64,000 nt of DNA. Source: Paramecium pentaurelia (lineage: Eukaryota; Ciliophora; Oligohymenophorea; Peniculida; Parameciidae). Below are positions 47,899 through 61,633 of this stretch, in pieces (position 1 is the first letter of the stretch; each line of letters opens with the position of its first letter). The position numbers and the translations under genes are program-made. Below the pieces are notes generated by a model. It had not been told where the DNA came from. It saw only the letters and a list, made by a program, of their open reading frames with translations, and did not search any database. The stretch is from the NCBI GenBank assembly GCA_905183005.1, contig CAJJDO010000038.1, positions 502,814 through 566,813 of the forward strand, in the 5' to 3' direction.

Positions 47899-49087
47899 TC
47901 ATTAATGAATAGATGTTTTCTATTTTTGATTGATATTTCTCTTAGTACTACCACTTCTACTTCTTGGTTATGTTTAAATACTTTCTATAAAAGATGAATT
48001 GAAATATTTTTACAATGAATATTTTTCTGTAACATACTTGAATTTTAAGAATTATTTTTTGATGCTGTATAATTTCCTATATGTGTTTTGATATTTTTAA
48101 TTGCATTATGTTATTGTATTAAATCATTAATTGATGATATAGAATTATGCTTTATTTAATAACTTTTTATTTAATCCTATTGTTAAATAATTTATTGTTA
48201 TTATGATTATTACATATGATGATTCTATCCATATTACAAAATATTGAAATAGTTCTATTTCAAAGATCCTTATGATTATGTAGGATAATCAGTGCTTTCT
48301 TAGAATTAACTACTTAATTTATGTTCTGAATATGAATTAGTCTTATTCGTTTCTTTACTATTTGGTTTTCTTTAAACCAATCCTTTTATTTATTAAGTAT
48401 TTTTAGTTATTTACTGAACCTCATAATCTACATTATCTAGTTCAATAGTTCTCTTTTATTGTTCAAATTCTAGTTATTAAATCTATTCTTTGAGAGATAC
48501 TATTTCTAATTGATAAGATTGATTTTCTTCATAATATTTTTGATTCTCTCTTTTCAAATTCTAATATATTATTAATATAATATACATTCATAATATTTTT
48601 AGTTGTTTCTAATAATTCATTTCTTGTTGCTTCACTTTCATCTAATTTTTATTGGATTGATTCTGCATATAATTTCAATTATTATTCTAACTAAGATTAA
48701 TTAAAACTAAAATTTATACCCTAATGTGATTCCTAATCTCACTCTCATATTTAATAACTGATTATTCTAATTTTTCATATTCATCTTCTGTTCTTATACT
48801 TTTTTATGACATATTTGGATCTATACTATTTTCTAATTTCCTTTCATAATTGCGAAAGCTTACTGGATTTTTCTTTCAATCTTCAACATTAAATTAGTGA
48901 AGATAATTTTAATTATGTTTACTAATTAAGTCAAATTTTCATAATCTTTCAGTTCTTTTTCAATTTCATTTAAATCATTTTTGGTCTCTATATATTTCTC
49001 TAATTGCATCAATATTCGCTCTAGTAAATCCTTAAGAGATGACTCCATTTCTCTATCAGAATATGTAATCAAACTTGTTTCACTCAT
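47899..49087 (-). CDS. Coiled-coil protein (360 aa)
   Basis: Introns of 23, 29, 25 and 29 nt give 1083 nt. The N-terminal two thirds are coiled coil (MESSLKDLLERILMQLEKY, DEYEKLEQSVIKYESEI, ENQKYYEENQSYQLEIVSL). The C-terminal third is low-complexity, Gln/Asn/Ser-rich and basic, ending PRSRSGSTKRNINQ. The last intron is needed to reach that Ser/Arg-rich end; without it the frame would run into bL27m. No domain recognised. Confidence 0.8.
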
Positions 49088-49270
49088 TAACAGTTAATTT
49101 ATTTAATAAATACGTATATATAAATGTTATTTTATATTCAATATTTTATTTTCATCCTCTAATAACAATAGATTTATGTAATAACTAATATAATTATCAT
49201 CATTATTTATATAAGTAAATATCAATTTTTAGATTATAATATTTATAATAAAAAATACATAAATTCAAAT

Positions 49271-52200
49271 TCATATCAATTTCTCATTTACAAAATAACT
49301 TCTAGTATTTCTTAAAAAATTATCATCAAATAAGATTGATGTCAAAGGTACTGAATATATAAATTTAGTCAATAGTTTATAATTTCTTAATTAAATTATC
49401 TAATCAAATTTAATTAATAATAATCCATTTATTATTGAAATACATAAACAAGCTACTGTAATTATCTAAATATTAATTTAAATATTACATTATAATTTAC
49501 TTCAACACTTTAATTATAATAAAATAAATCTGAATAAAACCTTTCAATTATATATTATAGACTGTAACTCAATATTGTTATCCCTTCTAATTCTAAAATT
49601 GGATAATTTGATCTATTTGTAAAATTTGTATATTCAAATTCAGTCTTTATCTGATTTTTTATATCAATTAATGCAGTTGAAAATCCTTTCTATAAAACTC
49701 CACCAAGTGCATTATTACAAATATTCAAAGATTTGTCTATTACCTAATATAATGTAAAATAGAATTACAATTAATTCTTCACATAAATTACCATTACTAA
49801 AATTATCCAAAAGACTAGAAAATTCTTAATCAAAAAAATAATTATTAGGTTAAAATGTCCATTATTAATCAACGTATTATTACAATCCTGATAATCCTTA
49901 TTATGCAATTATGTAATATTAATTGAGATCTGTTTAATTTAAAAATGGTAATGCTGTTTTATAATAAAGTACTTCTCTTGATTAATAGAGACTTAAAACA
50001 TTTATATTTAAATTAGCAAATACTTCATATAATTTACCAGTTTACTTTATTTTTGAATATGTATCATAAATTTATATTGTCAATATTATAAATGATAAGG
50101 CTAATATTAAAAAATGTGTTAATGTAAGTAAAATTGATTTAGGTTTATAATATTAAGCAGGAATTTAGTTTTTTTTTAATTAATGTTTTTATTGTTAATT
50201 ACATTAAGATTTAATCATTCCAAAATACTAATCTTTTTCTTAAAAATTAAGTTTATAATTTTAAATTTAATGATAATTTTTATCAATCATTTCTTACAAT
50301 ATTGTTAATCTTTGTATTTCTAAATTTAAGAAACTTTAATCTTAATTTAATAGTAATAACTTGAGTTTTTCCTTTTATATTTAAAACAATAAATCAGAAA
50401 TTGTTAATGTAAATTAAATCATTATAAAAAAGAAAAATAAAACAAAAAAGAGTATTAATATTTTCTGTTAAGAATCATCTAAATTTTATTATTAAGAATC
50501 ATAAGCAATTTAATTTGCATCTGTAAATGCATTTAATAAAGTATGCAAATTCTTGTAATTATAATAAAAGTAAGAACTTTCATAATCAGCTTATCCATTT
50601 TAAATATAAGCATTTTAAGTATCAAATTAATAATTCAATAAAGTAATCAAACTATTACGAAGATTAAGTTCATTTGGTTCACCAATATTTCCTTTTTACA
50701 AAAATTCCAAATTTAAATATTAATCATGATAAAGAGAAAAAAAAATAGGTTCTGTTAAGATACCTGAAATCCCACTTTTTAGTTTTTCATAACTTCCAAT
50801 TAATTTAGATTTTGGATAAACTAATAATTCCATAAATTACTATTAAGTAATCAATTTCAAATAAAGTTCAACATTATAATTAACTATTGATAAACGAATT
50901 AATTGAAAGGATAAAATTGGATAAAATATATCATTTTTCATACTTAATAGTTTGAAATCCTTCTGAAAATGATGAAAAAGATCTATTTCATACAAATACT
51001 ATATTTTATAATATTAATAATTACCAAACTAAAACCAACTATGGATATTAAAATTAAAAGTATTCTGAAATATATCATTCTTTTAAAAATTTAAGGGATT
51101 TTTTTTGAGTTTGCAAGTTCATTAACAAGAGAAAATTATCGAAAATAAATTGATTTTTACATTGCTGAAACACCAGATTATTGAGATGATATACCTTCTG
51201 TTTATAATTTTTAATTTTTTTGTTTTTTCCTTACTGTATTTATATCTATTTCTTCACTTACATTTTATTCTTCATCATTTTTCATTATAACAAATTATTA
51301 ATCTTATTATATATCTGATTACATCAAATTTTAACATGCTAATTCAGATTTTTAAACAAATTATTAATGATATAACTTTTCTTCATGTATACTCTAATCT
51401 AACACAAAAGGTTTATCAACTATAATAGACTCATCCAAATGTGTAGTAGCAATTACTTTTTCTGATTATTTAAATTAATAAATATAAGTATCTCCATTAT
51501 TAAATATACGTTTTGGATTTTTTATTATAAGTTCAAAATAACTAGATCCAAATTCATTTCTTTTATAGGAAAGTTATAAATCACATTAATAACATATCAA
51601 AGATGACTATTAATTCCATAAAGATTGAATTTTTATTTATGAGGATTATATAAAATAAGATGAATTTATTTTATTTGGGTCTACAAAATAAAAGTTTTAT
51701 AAACTATAAATTGTATTTTATTGTAATTAATCAATATTATCAAAAATAATACAAATATCTAAACCAATAAAATATTAAGCAAATGCTCCATCAATATTGA
51801 ATACTTCACAAAAAAGTTCATCATCAATATTTATGATTCTTTTACTATCATCTAGAAATATACTATAAGAATTCTCCTTTTTTTTTCTAAAAAATACTAT
51901 CATTTCAATAGAGGTTAAGTTTAATTAACTTAAATCCATAAGTAAATCAATTTTTTTACACAAACATTATGATATTTATATATAAGATTCATTAAGTTAT
52001 TAATAAAATTTATTTTGTTTACCTGAAATAAAATTCTCAATTAATTTCATATGAGACAATTGAATAAAATTAGGTATCATATCTTAAAAGTTTAATAAAT
52101 CTAATTTGTCTAATTTTTCTTATTGATTATATTTAAATTTGAGAATTTTTATACTTTACTTATTGTTTATTTAAATAATCATATTGGAGAATTGATTTGT

Positions 52201-54060
52201 CAAAAATGTATTGTTGTATTTTATATTAATCTCATCATTATTATTGGAAGATGATTTTTGATTTTAGGAAGAAATCATATCATTTAAAATTTCCATCTGA
52301 TAAAACATTAAAATGTTTTGTTATTTCTAATCTATTAAATTAAAAATAATATGAATACCTGATGTTTTTTTAAAATATGCTTTTAATTATTTTAATCCAT
52401 CTATCTAATTTTCTATTGATTTATATGCTAATTTTTCTAAATTTTGTTTAGTTATATTTGAATTTATTTTTTCTAAATAATTGATTTTATTTTATAAAAC
52501 TTAACTTATAATTTTTCTAATTTAAACACATTAACCTTCAACATCAAGGTATTCTTTTATGGCAAAATGAATTTTTTATGATTCATTTAATAAACTATTC
52601 TTTTGATTTGAAAATTATTATGCAATATCTAATCTCATTAAATCTTAAGCTACTTTTAAAACTATTAATTTATGCAAATAATTAATTTTGAAAACTTTTT
52701 TTTTCATTTTATAATTGTCTGTCATTAAAATTTAATTTTGAAATTTAGTTCTATCTGATTTTTGAAATATTATTTAGAAGTACTAATAAATTTAAAGGTA
52801 TTATTTTAAAAAAAATAACAATTATAAATAACTAAAAATTTATTAGTCTTATGTACATTTAAATGACATAGTTGATATCAATCTTTCATATTGAGATAAG
52901 AGTTCTCTAAAATATATATCATAAGAGATTTATTAAAAATTTTTAGATTAAAATCTTTGTTTACATGTACATTCAATATTATAACAAGTCTTAGTGTGCT
53001 TTTATAGAAACATAAGATAGACTATCTTTTATTTAAAACTATTTTTCTATCTAGTTATATTATAAATAATTTAGAATAGAACAAAATTGCAATTTTCTAT
53101 ACTAGAATTCTAGAAATTTATAAAATGTATTTACAAATCCATTGTAATTTATTTTTGAAAATAATATAAAGGTAAAATTAATAGAAGTATCCAAAGTTGT
53201 TAAAATTAGTGTTATGGAAATAATTCATGTAATACATATTACAAACATATTGTAATATTTATTAGATTAATAACTAAAATTGTTTGATAATAGTATCCAT
53301 AGATGAATTACTTTAGTTTTTGCATTTAATATATTTATATAATCGATGAAATAATTGGTAAGATTAATTATGTCATCCTAAAAATTATATCATCATAAAT
53401 ATATAACAAAAAAGATAACTATAAAAATTTTAGACCAATTCTATAAAAAGTTAAATTGGATTCATTTATCATCAAATGTTCTCTTTAAAAATCTAAGGCC
53501 CAATTATAAGAAAACATATTCACAAAGAAGAAAATTAAAATTAAAATTCCAACAATAGTAATAAAGCTTAAAAAGACTTTGACAACATCATTTATATTTT
53601 ATTAAATCGTCTAAAAACAAACATCTATTATTATATAACCCATTCCTTATTTGCATACATTAATGGAAACATTCACAAATATAAATAATACCTTAATATA
53701 ATAATTGGTGTTAAAGGCATTTTATAATTCAATCACTAAATTTTGTGATCTACTTTTCACTATAAAAATAAAGCAAATACAACTAAGAATAAGAATACAT
53801 AAAAATCCCAGTGAAATATAAGTTAATATAGTTGAATTCTCAATGAATGTATTGGGTCTTGATAACATCGTTATTAAATCCAATTCAGAAGCAGTACTGA
53901 AAAGCTTTTAATTAGAAGATATATTAATATATGCTATATTTTGTAGTTCATTAATGACTCCCAAAATGAATGATATCGTCAAAGGTAAACTCCATATAAA
54001 TTATTCCAATATTAAAGCACCTTGAACATATAGAGAAATTTAGTTGATTATTAAGTCCAT
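49271..54060 (-). CDS. Large multi-pass membrane protein of a ciliate-type family (1562 aa)
   Basis: A single frame from ATG 54060 runs without a stop through position 52725 and on, with four introns (27, 26, 25 and 23 nt), to TGA at 49271; spliced 4689 nt. N-terminal about 450 residues contain several TM helices (SLPLTISFILGVI, ISLGFLCILILSCICFIFIV, FLSFITIVGILILIFFF and others), then a cytosolic Cys/His element (HTKTCYNIECTC). A long helical and mixed cytosolic region follows, then four further TM helices separated by an extracellular loop rich in Asn and Gln. The C terminus VPLTSILFDDNFLRN is an ending I associate with large ciliate transmembrane proteins. Function unknown; receptor or surface protein is possible. 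Confidence 0.82.
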
Positions 54061-54290
54061 CAACACTTAAATTAATTAATTATATTTTCAATTGAGTAAT
54101 TGACTGAGCAGATATAGTAATTTTAAAAAAAGGAATTATATATTTCAAATTTCTTTATTATTATATTTCTAAAAAAATCTTGAGAAGGAATATTTTTTTC
54201 TAAAATTCTTAGATTTTTTTGAGATGATTGAGAATTAAAATATAACCTTAAATGAATTATTCAATCTTCACAAAAATCTTTAATTTAAAT

Positions 54291-55052
54291 ATGTTTTTAA
54301 TATATAATTTTTATATATTATTTCAATTAAATCTCTATTCAGAAGGATTTTTGTAATCATATTGTAATATCTATTTTTTCTTAAAATAATTTAGTTTTCT
54401 AAATTATAGAATAATGGTCTTTGTTATATATTAATATGTTTTATAAGGTCTATTCTAACACTTCACTTATAAAACTCTTCCTTAATTTGAAAAATTTAGT
54501 CAATATTGTTTTATGATAAACTTAGGAGATGGCTACATTTTCCTATCATCTTAAATATAATAATAATACATTCTATAACAATTTTAGTAATTTATTGAAA
54601 TAATTCCAACTATATTGTAAAAGTTATAAAATGTTTTAGTATTAAACATTTTAGTTTCAATTATAATTTACATAGTAATTAGCATTTTATTTGAAATAAG
54701 TTTTTAATTAATATATATATTTAAAAATTGTTCATTTAAGTAGGATAAATCTTAAAAGCTTTTTAGGGAGAAATCCAGATCTAACACAATCTTAAATTAG
54801 AAATTCTTATAAAATAATATTTATCAATATTAGATTATAATGAATTTCAATATGAAAATTAGGGAACTTCATTAAATATTAATTAATTGTCTATTTTCAA
54901 AGTAATAGAGAATATAAATTGTTTATACTAAATTGAAAAACCTTATTATTTGGATTTATTTTGAACTTTTAATATTATTGATAATTGATATTTTAGAGTG
55001 GATTTTGAATAGAAAACTATTGGAGTAATTATTTTATTAATAAAAATTCTGA
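54291..55052 (+). CDS. Possible membrane protein, two TM helices (253 aa)
   Basis: Intronless table-6 frame of 254 codons, divergent from the large membrane protein gene. The N terminus is hydrophobic (MFLIYNFYILFQL). TM candidates are VLVLNILVSIIIYIVISILF and LIIWIYFELLILLIIDILEW, separated by a basic Gln-rich loop (FKQDKSQKLFREKSRSN). Length and composition exceed chance expectation, but AT-rich DNA tends to encode Ile, Leu, Phe and Tyr, so confidence is moderate. It could alternatively begin at the internal ATG at 54414. Confidence 0.5.
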
Positions 55053-55145
55053 TTTTTACATAAAGAATCATAATATTATAATAATGATTATTTAATTAAA
55101 TAGATATATCAATGATATTTATAACAATAAATTAAAATAATAATC

Positions 55146-56326
55146 TCACTTAGTCATTTCTTATTAGATCTAATAATCTAAAAATTCCTCATATGATAAA
55201 CATATCTTTCCATTTTATTTTAATTTAGTATTATTGAGATGCCAATCTGTTTTATAATGTTATTTAAATTCTTGATTTGTATCAAAGGAGATCAAACATT
55301 ATGTACATTTAAATTATTTAGTTAAATCACTTTTAGCATTTTCTTTTTTTTATTATTATTATATTTATTTAATTTAATTTTATTCTTCTTCTTCAACTTG
55401 TTTCTTCATTTATTATTATTATTAAAGTTGTTATTTTTTTTATTACTTGTTTTTTTTAGGTCCTTTCTGTTTTTATTTCTAATTTTATTCTTCATCAGAA
55501 TCCTCTGAATCTGAAATTTATAATTTTTCTAGTCTCTACTCCAATTCAACTTAAGCTAAGTTATCAATTCCTTCAATTTATTATTTTATTGCTGCTTCTA
55601 TGACTTCTAATGTACTTTTAAATTATTTATCATTAACTTTTGTAGATAATGTTCTAAATAATTAAGGATCAATAATAACAATAAATTTATTATTCTATTG
55701 AACAATATCTTTAAGTTCTAATTCTTATAACATCTAATACACTAAATCCATTTATTCATCTATAAAAGAGATAGATACTTTCATTGGAGCTCTTTTAATG
55801 TAAAAACACTCTTTAAGTTTTTTTATACATTATAAAGCTTATAATTTAACAGGTTTATCAGTTTTCACCACAAATTATACTTTTGAAACAGCATATTCAA
55901 TTGATTATTGTGTTAATGGTCTACCTGATGTAGCATGGATGCATTTATCCTGTATGAATTTAATAATATCTCTATAATAATGTTCTAATTAGGCTTCTCT
56001 TTCTTTATCTCCTACCTACAAGTCTCCCTTTTCTAGAATAGTCTTAATAATTTAATCTTTATCATTTGTTTAGAAACAGTATAATAATTCCTTTCCAGAT
56101 GCCACATCTCCCTTTGTAGCATTTGTGAATACCTCATAAACTTAAAGAACTTCACTAAAATTATTATTAATGAATTATACCTTAAATCCTTTTCAACTCC
56201 ATTTCTCCAATTAATAGCTTTATTTTTATAGCAAGCAATTTCAAATTTTTGATTGTTACTTGTACGATATTTGATGATAGCAATATTTGTCATTTATACA
56301 ATACCTACAGGTTGTGTTACTCTCAT
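55146..56326 (-). CDS. SBDS: SBDS ribosome maturation factor with C-terminal C2H2 zinc finger
   Basis: Protein that, with EFL1, releases eIF6 from pre-60S subunits. One 26-nt intron (56155-56180); 384 aa. The SBDS core fills residues 1-250: TNIAIIKYRTSNNQKFEIAC, YKNKAINWRNGVEKDL, EVLQVYEVFTNATKG, RDIIKFIQDKCIHATSGRPL, VKTDKPVKLQAL and RAPMKVSISF. After it come an acidic SDSEDSDEE stretch, a Lys/Gln-rich linker encoded partly by TTA repeats, and a C2H2 finger with C332, C335, H348 and H354. Human SBDS ends after about 250 residues; a zinc-finger extension is known in SBDS of plants and some protists and may bind RNA. Confidence 0.95.
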
Positions 56327-57242
56327 TTATTAAAGAATATTTATTAATGAAATATTTAATAAAAATTCTATATTCTTCAAATAATTATCAACAATGATTC
56401 ATCGAAATTATTTTATTCATGACTTCACTTAGTTAAATAAATTATTTGTATTGCTATATAAATCTAGAATAAAGTTTTAAAATAAATAAAATATTTAGAC
56501 TTGAATCTATAGAAATTTAAATGAGATAAATAATTTATGATTAATAGTGAAGTGATAACACTCAAATATCAAGTTTCTTTAAGTTTTGAGTATTTTTTAA
56601 TTCTAAACTTAATACTTCTTATTAATTATAATAATTAAGTAGATATATTCAAATAATTTATATTTACTGTCTCACAAATTTTTCAATATTATTTATATAG
56701 ATACTCAAATTATATTGTGTTTCAGAATAATTTGCATGTAATATTGTTCAAAAAAGTATCTATCGAAAAACTATGATTAGATATCATTCCTATTTCATCA
56801 AAGAGAAAATTAATGGCTTTGTTATGATAATTGATTAAATTTATTTATTTCAAAGAGGAAGAATAGATTAATAAATTTTAATTCTAATTTTTAATAATTC
56901 TATAAAGTTTTCAGAAAATATAATTTCTAATCTCTAATAAAAATCACTCTTTTTAATCAATATATATTGTTTACTTTAATTTGAATATAAAATAGAAAAT
57001 GAATATAATTAATGAATTTCAATGATTTTTGACTTCATTTATGTAGGATTGTTTATTTAATCTTATTAAATCCAATTAGAGTATAACCATTTGCAAGAAT
57101 ATATTAATAATTTTAGATGATCATCATCTTGAATACATATTATGATATCCGTCATTTTAAATAATATTACGATATAATGATAAACATTAAGGATATTTAA
57201 TTAATGTGAGTTGGATTATTTTCTATATTATAAAATTACGTC
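56327..57242. other. Intergenic, divergent promoter region
   Basis: 916 bp between SBDS and the lipase gene. Holds an 80-codon frame at 56773-57015 (starts MIRYHSYFIKEK) that I do not regard as secure, and otherwise nothing recognisable. Confidence 0.5.
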
Positions 57243-58188
57243 ATGAAGAAAATTCTTTTGATAAGTCTTGTCATAGTACTGTCATACTAGACAGTAGAAT
57301 ATAATACATATGATGAAGCATTTGCAAAACACTTGTTTTATTTGACATCAGCAAGTTATTGCGGTGAGTAACACATTAGGAATTGGAACTGTGGTAAACC
57401 TTGCAAAGAACTTAAACCAATCACTGATATTACATTTTTTATCAATGCAACAAATGAGAATGCAGGATATGGTGCATATCATCCTGAAACTGATGAAATC
57501 TATTTAGTCTTTAGAGGAACCTTACCATGGAGTCTCACTAATTGGGTAGAGGATATTGACTTTATAAAAACAGATTATCCTTATTGTCCAAATAATTGTT
57601 AAGTTCATAGGTATTCTAAAATTTTATTAATATCATTTTAGAGGTTTCTATTATTCATTTCTGGGAATTTAAGATTAAGTTTTGAATTCATTGAAATCTT
57701 TAACCAAGAAATACCCACTTGCCAAGATAACCATTACTGGGCATAGTTTGGGAGGAGCTTTAGCAAATCATGCTCTTGTGTATTTGACAACAGTATTATA
57801 CAGAATCTATATTAGAGAGGCTTTACTATAAGTAAATTCTATACTTTTGGATCACCAAGAGTAGGTGATAAGAACTTTTTCACATATGTTAACCAACAAT
57901 TGTTTCCTGGACCTAAATATAGAATTACTCATAATCATGATCCAGTTCCTCATCTTCCAGCTCTTATTTAAGGATTCCATCATGTGAATTAAGAGGCTTA
58001 TTATAAAGATTACCTACTAGTCATCCATAAGAAGTAATTAATTATAAAATAGTAGAGTTTAATTATGTAATGATAATCTCAAAGAAGATGATAGTTGTTC
58101 TAATTCTAACGTAGCTGATTTAGCAGTATCTGATCATACTAATTACATGGGTTATGATATGACATTAGAATTACTCACTTGTTAGTGA
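57243..58188 (+). CDS. Secreted class 3 lipase
   Basis: Alpha/beta hydrolase acting on acylglycerols, 290 aa after introns of 31, 23 and 19 nt. Signal peptide MKKILLISLVIVLSYQT. Core elements in order: LVFRGT (oxyanion loop), LTNWVEDIDF, the nucleophile elbow ITGHSLGGALA with Ser158, FYTFGSPRVGD, then RITHNHDPVPHLP with the catalytic Asp and GFHHVNQEAYY with the catalytic His. The C terminus carries CSNSNVADLAVSDHTNYMGYD, as in other eukaryotic class 3 lipases. Several Cys pairs suggest disulfides. Probably a secreted or phagosomal digestive enzyme. Confidence 0.94.
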
Positions 58189-58646
58189 TTTAATTTACAT
58201 TTTATAGAATAAATTAAAAATATAATAATTTGATTTAAATTAAATGTAAAACTACACAATATAATTTTTAAGATCTCAGAAACATAATTATAATAACCTT
58301 AGCAATAATTCATTCTAAATCAATAATCTTGATTTAATTTTAATAATGCCTCATTTTATATTTAAATTATTTGTACAATAGGGTTTCTAACTTATTGTTT
58401 TTGTATACTGGATATAATTTATTATTAAGACAAATAGATGATCATTACTTATAAGAAAAGTTGGAAAAAAATAGTATAATTTATGTTTGATTTATTATAA
58501 ATTTAATAACAATAACACTAACGTTAGTTTACTTTTAGAAAATTAGATTAATAAATTATTAGTTAGAGATTTATTGAACAATTAAAAGTCAAAAAAAAGT
58601 TGTTTAAAATTGTAATTAATTTATATTTAGTTGTTTTTAATAAGTT
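58189..58646. other. Intergenic, convergent spacer
   Basis: 458 bp between the convergent lipase and coiled-coil genes. No recognisable feature. Confidence 0.6.
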
Positions 58647-59623
58647 TCAGTATTTTTATGAAAAAGCAGAATGAACAAAGTTTGATATTTCCATTCTTGA
58701 ATTTTCAGTATTTATCTTAGATATTTTGGCTGATTGTATTTATTTGTTATCCCATTCTAATTTTTTATTAATTAATTATTCACTAACTTAAATATTTAAA
58801 TCTCTTTAATCAAATATTTCTTCTTATTATTTACAATTATGTAATTATTCTATTAAACTTTATTCTACTTCTCTTAATTATTGAACTTATTTACTCAAAT
58901 TGAATTCTATATTTTTTATTGATAATTCATGTTAAATAATAGTCTATAAACCTGAATTCAATTTATCAATTTATTAATGATAATAATCTAATATAAATTA
59001 TATATATATTTACTTTCCTTCTAATTAACATTTTATAATTGATATTTAAGTTTATCAACATATTATTCAGCTTCTCTTAATTTTTAATCAATAATATATT
59101 CTTTCTCTTATAAACATTTCTCTCTAATTTTCAATTTATTTTTTTCAACTTCTATTGTATTTTACTATTCCTCTAATTATTTCATACTAATCTATAATTA
59201 TTATTCCCTCTCTTTCATTTTCTCTTCATGTAACTAAACTTTCTCTCTGAAATTCTATTCTTATTCTCCTAAAATATTAAGTTTCTCCTTTATTTATGAT
59301 GCCAAAATTCGTATTTCTTTCTCTCCTTTACTTAATTTCTTAATATAAAGTATATATACATTTGCTCTTTCTTCTATTGATTTATGTTCTTCTTCCATAC
59401 CTTACTTTGTTCTATCTAACTCTTCACATTTCCATTTGTATTTTTCTTTAATTCTAACCAATTCTAATTAATTCGGATCATTTGTCACTATATCAGGAAT
59501 AGTCAATTAATATTAAGTTGCAAATCTAACACCTAATTTCTTTTCTTAAGTAAGATCTGGATTTGTTTGTCTTTAACTTAGAAATGATGATTTATGCAAG
59601 CATTGACCTAGTGATTTTCTCAT
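58647..59623 (-). CDS. Coiled-coil protein (309 aa)
   Basis: Introns of 21 and 26 nt; 930 spliced nt. The first about 60 residues are non-coiled (MRKSLGQCLHKSSFLSQRQT, KKLGVRFATQYQLTIPDIV); from ELVRIKEKYKWKCEELDRT on the sequence is continuous heptads rich in Gln, Glu and Lys, ending with a small non-coiled tail (MEISNFVHSAFSQKY). No other domain. Could be a basal body or axonemal protein; the sequence does not decide. Confidence 0.82.
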
Positions 59624-60383
59624 AATATTTAACAGATCAATAAATTAAAAAATTAATATTATTACATATCTGGAATTCTTATGATCTTATTACAAAATAA
59701 ATAAAAAATAAAAAGAAAATAATAAATTACATAATATTGATAAAGATATCTCTAGTTTCATTTATACTATAAAATAAAACAATAAAGATTATGATTCTCT
59801 TTAGAATTTAATAATTTAAACTATTATTATTTAAAATTTCAGTTGCTTATTAAACTATAGAAGTTTATCAATATAAATTTATTCTGTTTGTTATTTCTTT
59901 ATCTTACCTTTTGATGTACCTATATATGTTTTTGTTAAGGTCTTAATTTGAATAAACTTTTTTAAATATATTCTTATAAATATAAACTTCAATACTTTTC
60001 TATAATCAATTTGATTATCATATATTATGTGAAATCTTTTTTATGCTTTTATTTATGATCCTTTTCCCTGAAAACATAATAAAGTATTGATTCAATTAAA
60101 TAAAAGTATAAGCAGTACAAAATATCGATGTTGATGAGTTGTACTAAATAAATTTGTTATATTTTGAAATTTTCTTTATTCAGAATATAATTTATTCATT
60201 TCTTAAAGAATATAGTATCTGTAACTTAAATCTAATTAGAAGTATATTATTATTTTACTAATTATATTCATAAATTCTTAATAAATAAAAGGTAGGTTTA
60301 ATGAATGATACCATATTATATAACTCCAACAAAAAACCTTTATTTCTTAATTATAAAATTCATTATTTTTCTTTTTTAAGTTT
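59624..60383. other. Intergenic, divergent promoter region
   Basis: 760 bp of AT-rich DNA between divergent genes. Nothing supportable inside. Confidence 0.6.
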
Positions 60384-60725
60384 ATGTCTTTAACCGAATT
60401 GGTTAATACTTATAATACAAGAGACTCTCGACATTAATCAAAAAAGCCAATACTGAAATCTTCTTAATAGAAATTATATTAAACACTTCCAAGATTGGAC
60501 TGGGCTGGAAATGAAATAATTAAAGGAGGATCACACAAAATTGCTTTTATTAGTTAATAGAATACATCTAGAACATTCTTAGACCTTCTCTCATAGGAAT
60601 TATCTAATTAGAGTGACGAAGTTGATGAAGATTATAATGAAATGTTAAACTGTTAAACTGTGAAGAATGTAAGTAAACCACAACCAGAACTAAGTCAATA
60701 GTCTAATTGTTGTTTTATTTATTGA
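60384..60725 (+). CDS. Small uncharacterised protein with Cys-Cys C terminus (113 aa)
   Basis: Intronless. Hydrophilic Ser/Gln/Asn-rich protein (MSLTELVNTYNTRDSRHQ, TLPRLDWAGNEIIKGGSHK, FLDLLSQELSNQSDEVDED) with no signal peptide or TM helix. It ends SNCCFIY; the last four residues CFIY fit a C-a-a-X prenylation box and the adjacent Cys could be palmitoylated, so membrane attachment is plausible. Family not recognised. Coding call is supported by composition and by clean start and stop. Confidence 0.65.
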
Positions 60726-61633
60726 CTTTATTATTGTATTGAGTATTTATTATATTGATATAAAACTAAAATAAAGTAAAAGTTGACTTAATACATAATT
60801 ATATACAAAGTACATTCTATACAATTCCTTTAATTTTAGTCAATCCTTAAGCGTTATATTAGTTTATTACTAAAATTCAATATATAGTTAACAAATAAAC
60901 TGAATTTAATATAATATTAATTTTCTGATATTATAAGTATCCTCATTATTAGTCAACAACAATTTAAAATCATTAAAAGACTCTAATACTTACAGATTAT
61001 TTCATTATCACTTTTATATGAAACCTCTAAATATTAAGTTATCAATATAATTATAGAGTCATATATAATCATTTTATTTTTTAATCATCATATATAAATT
61101 GATGAATAATTAATTATTTAGGAAAAATTAAAAAATGGAAAAAAATAAAATGACAGGAGGAATACTATAAAATTAACATTAATTAATGATATATATATAT
61201 TAAAAATGATGTATTTATTTAAAATTTGTAAGACAAATAAATCATTTGATTTTATTTTTCTAAATTTATATTAAACTATTCATAATTAATAACATAAGAA
61301 ATGAATTAATTTCATTAATAATAAATATTAATTCTATTCTTTTTCAGTTTTACTTGAATTTATAAATAATGTATTAATATTATTTAATCTTTTGAAACAT
61401 ATAATAATATACCATTAATTATATAAATTTATATTTATATAATAATATTTAGATAAATAGAACTATATAAACTAATTTCTTTGATTAATATTCAGTTTAG
61501 TTAATATAATGAAAAATATACTACTGATGAATAGAATAATTTATTGCTTTCATTTTTTAAATCATCTAGGATTAAAATATTTCACTTACAATTTAGGTTA
61601 TTTATTAAAAAATTATAAAAATATAATAATTAT
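60726..61633. other. Intergenic, convergent spacer
   Basis: 908 bp, extremely AT-rich. No ORF of credible composition, no tRNA and no tandem repeat seen. Confidence 0.55.

Noticed and set aside
49271..52725. Separate gene starting at ATG 52725
   Set aside because: The frame is open without a break from ATG 54060 through 52725, with TM helices upstream, so one long gene is the simpler model.
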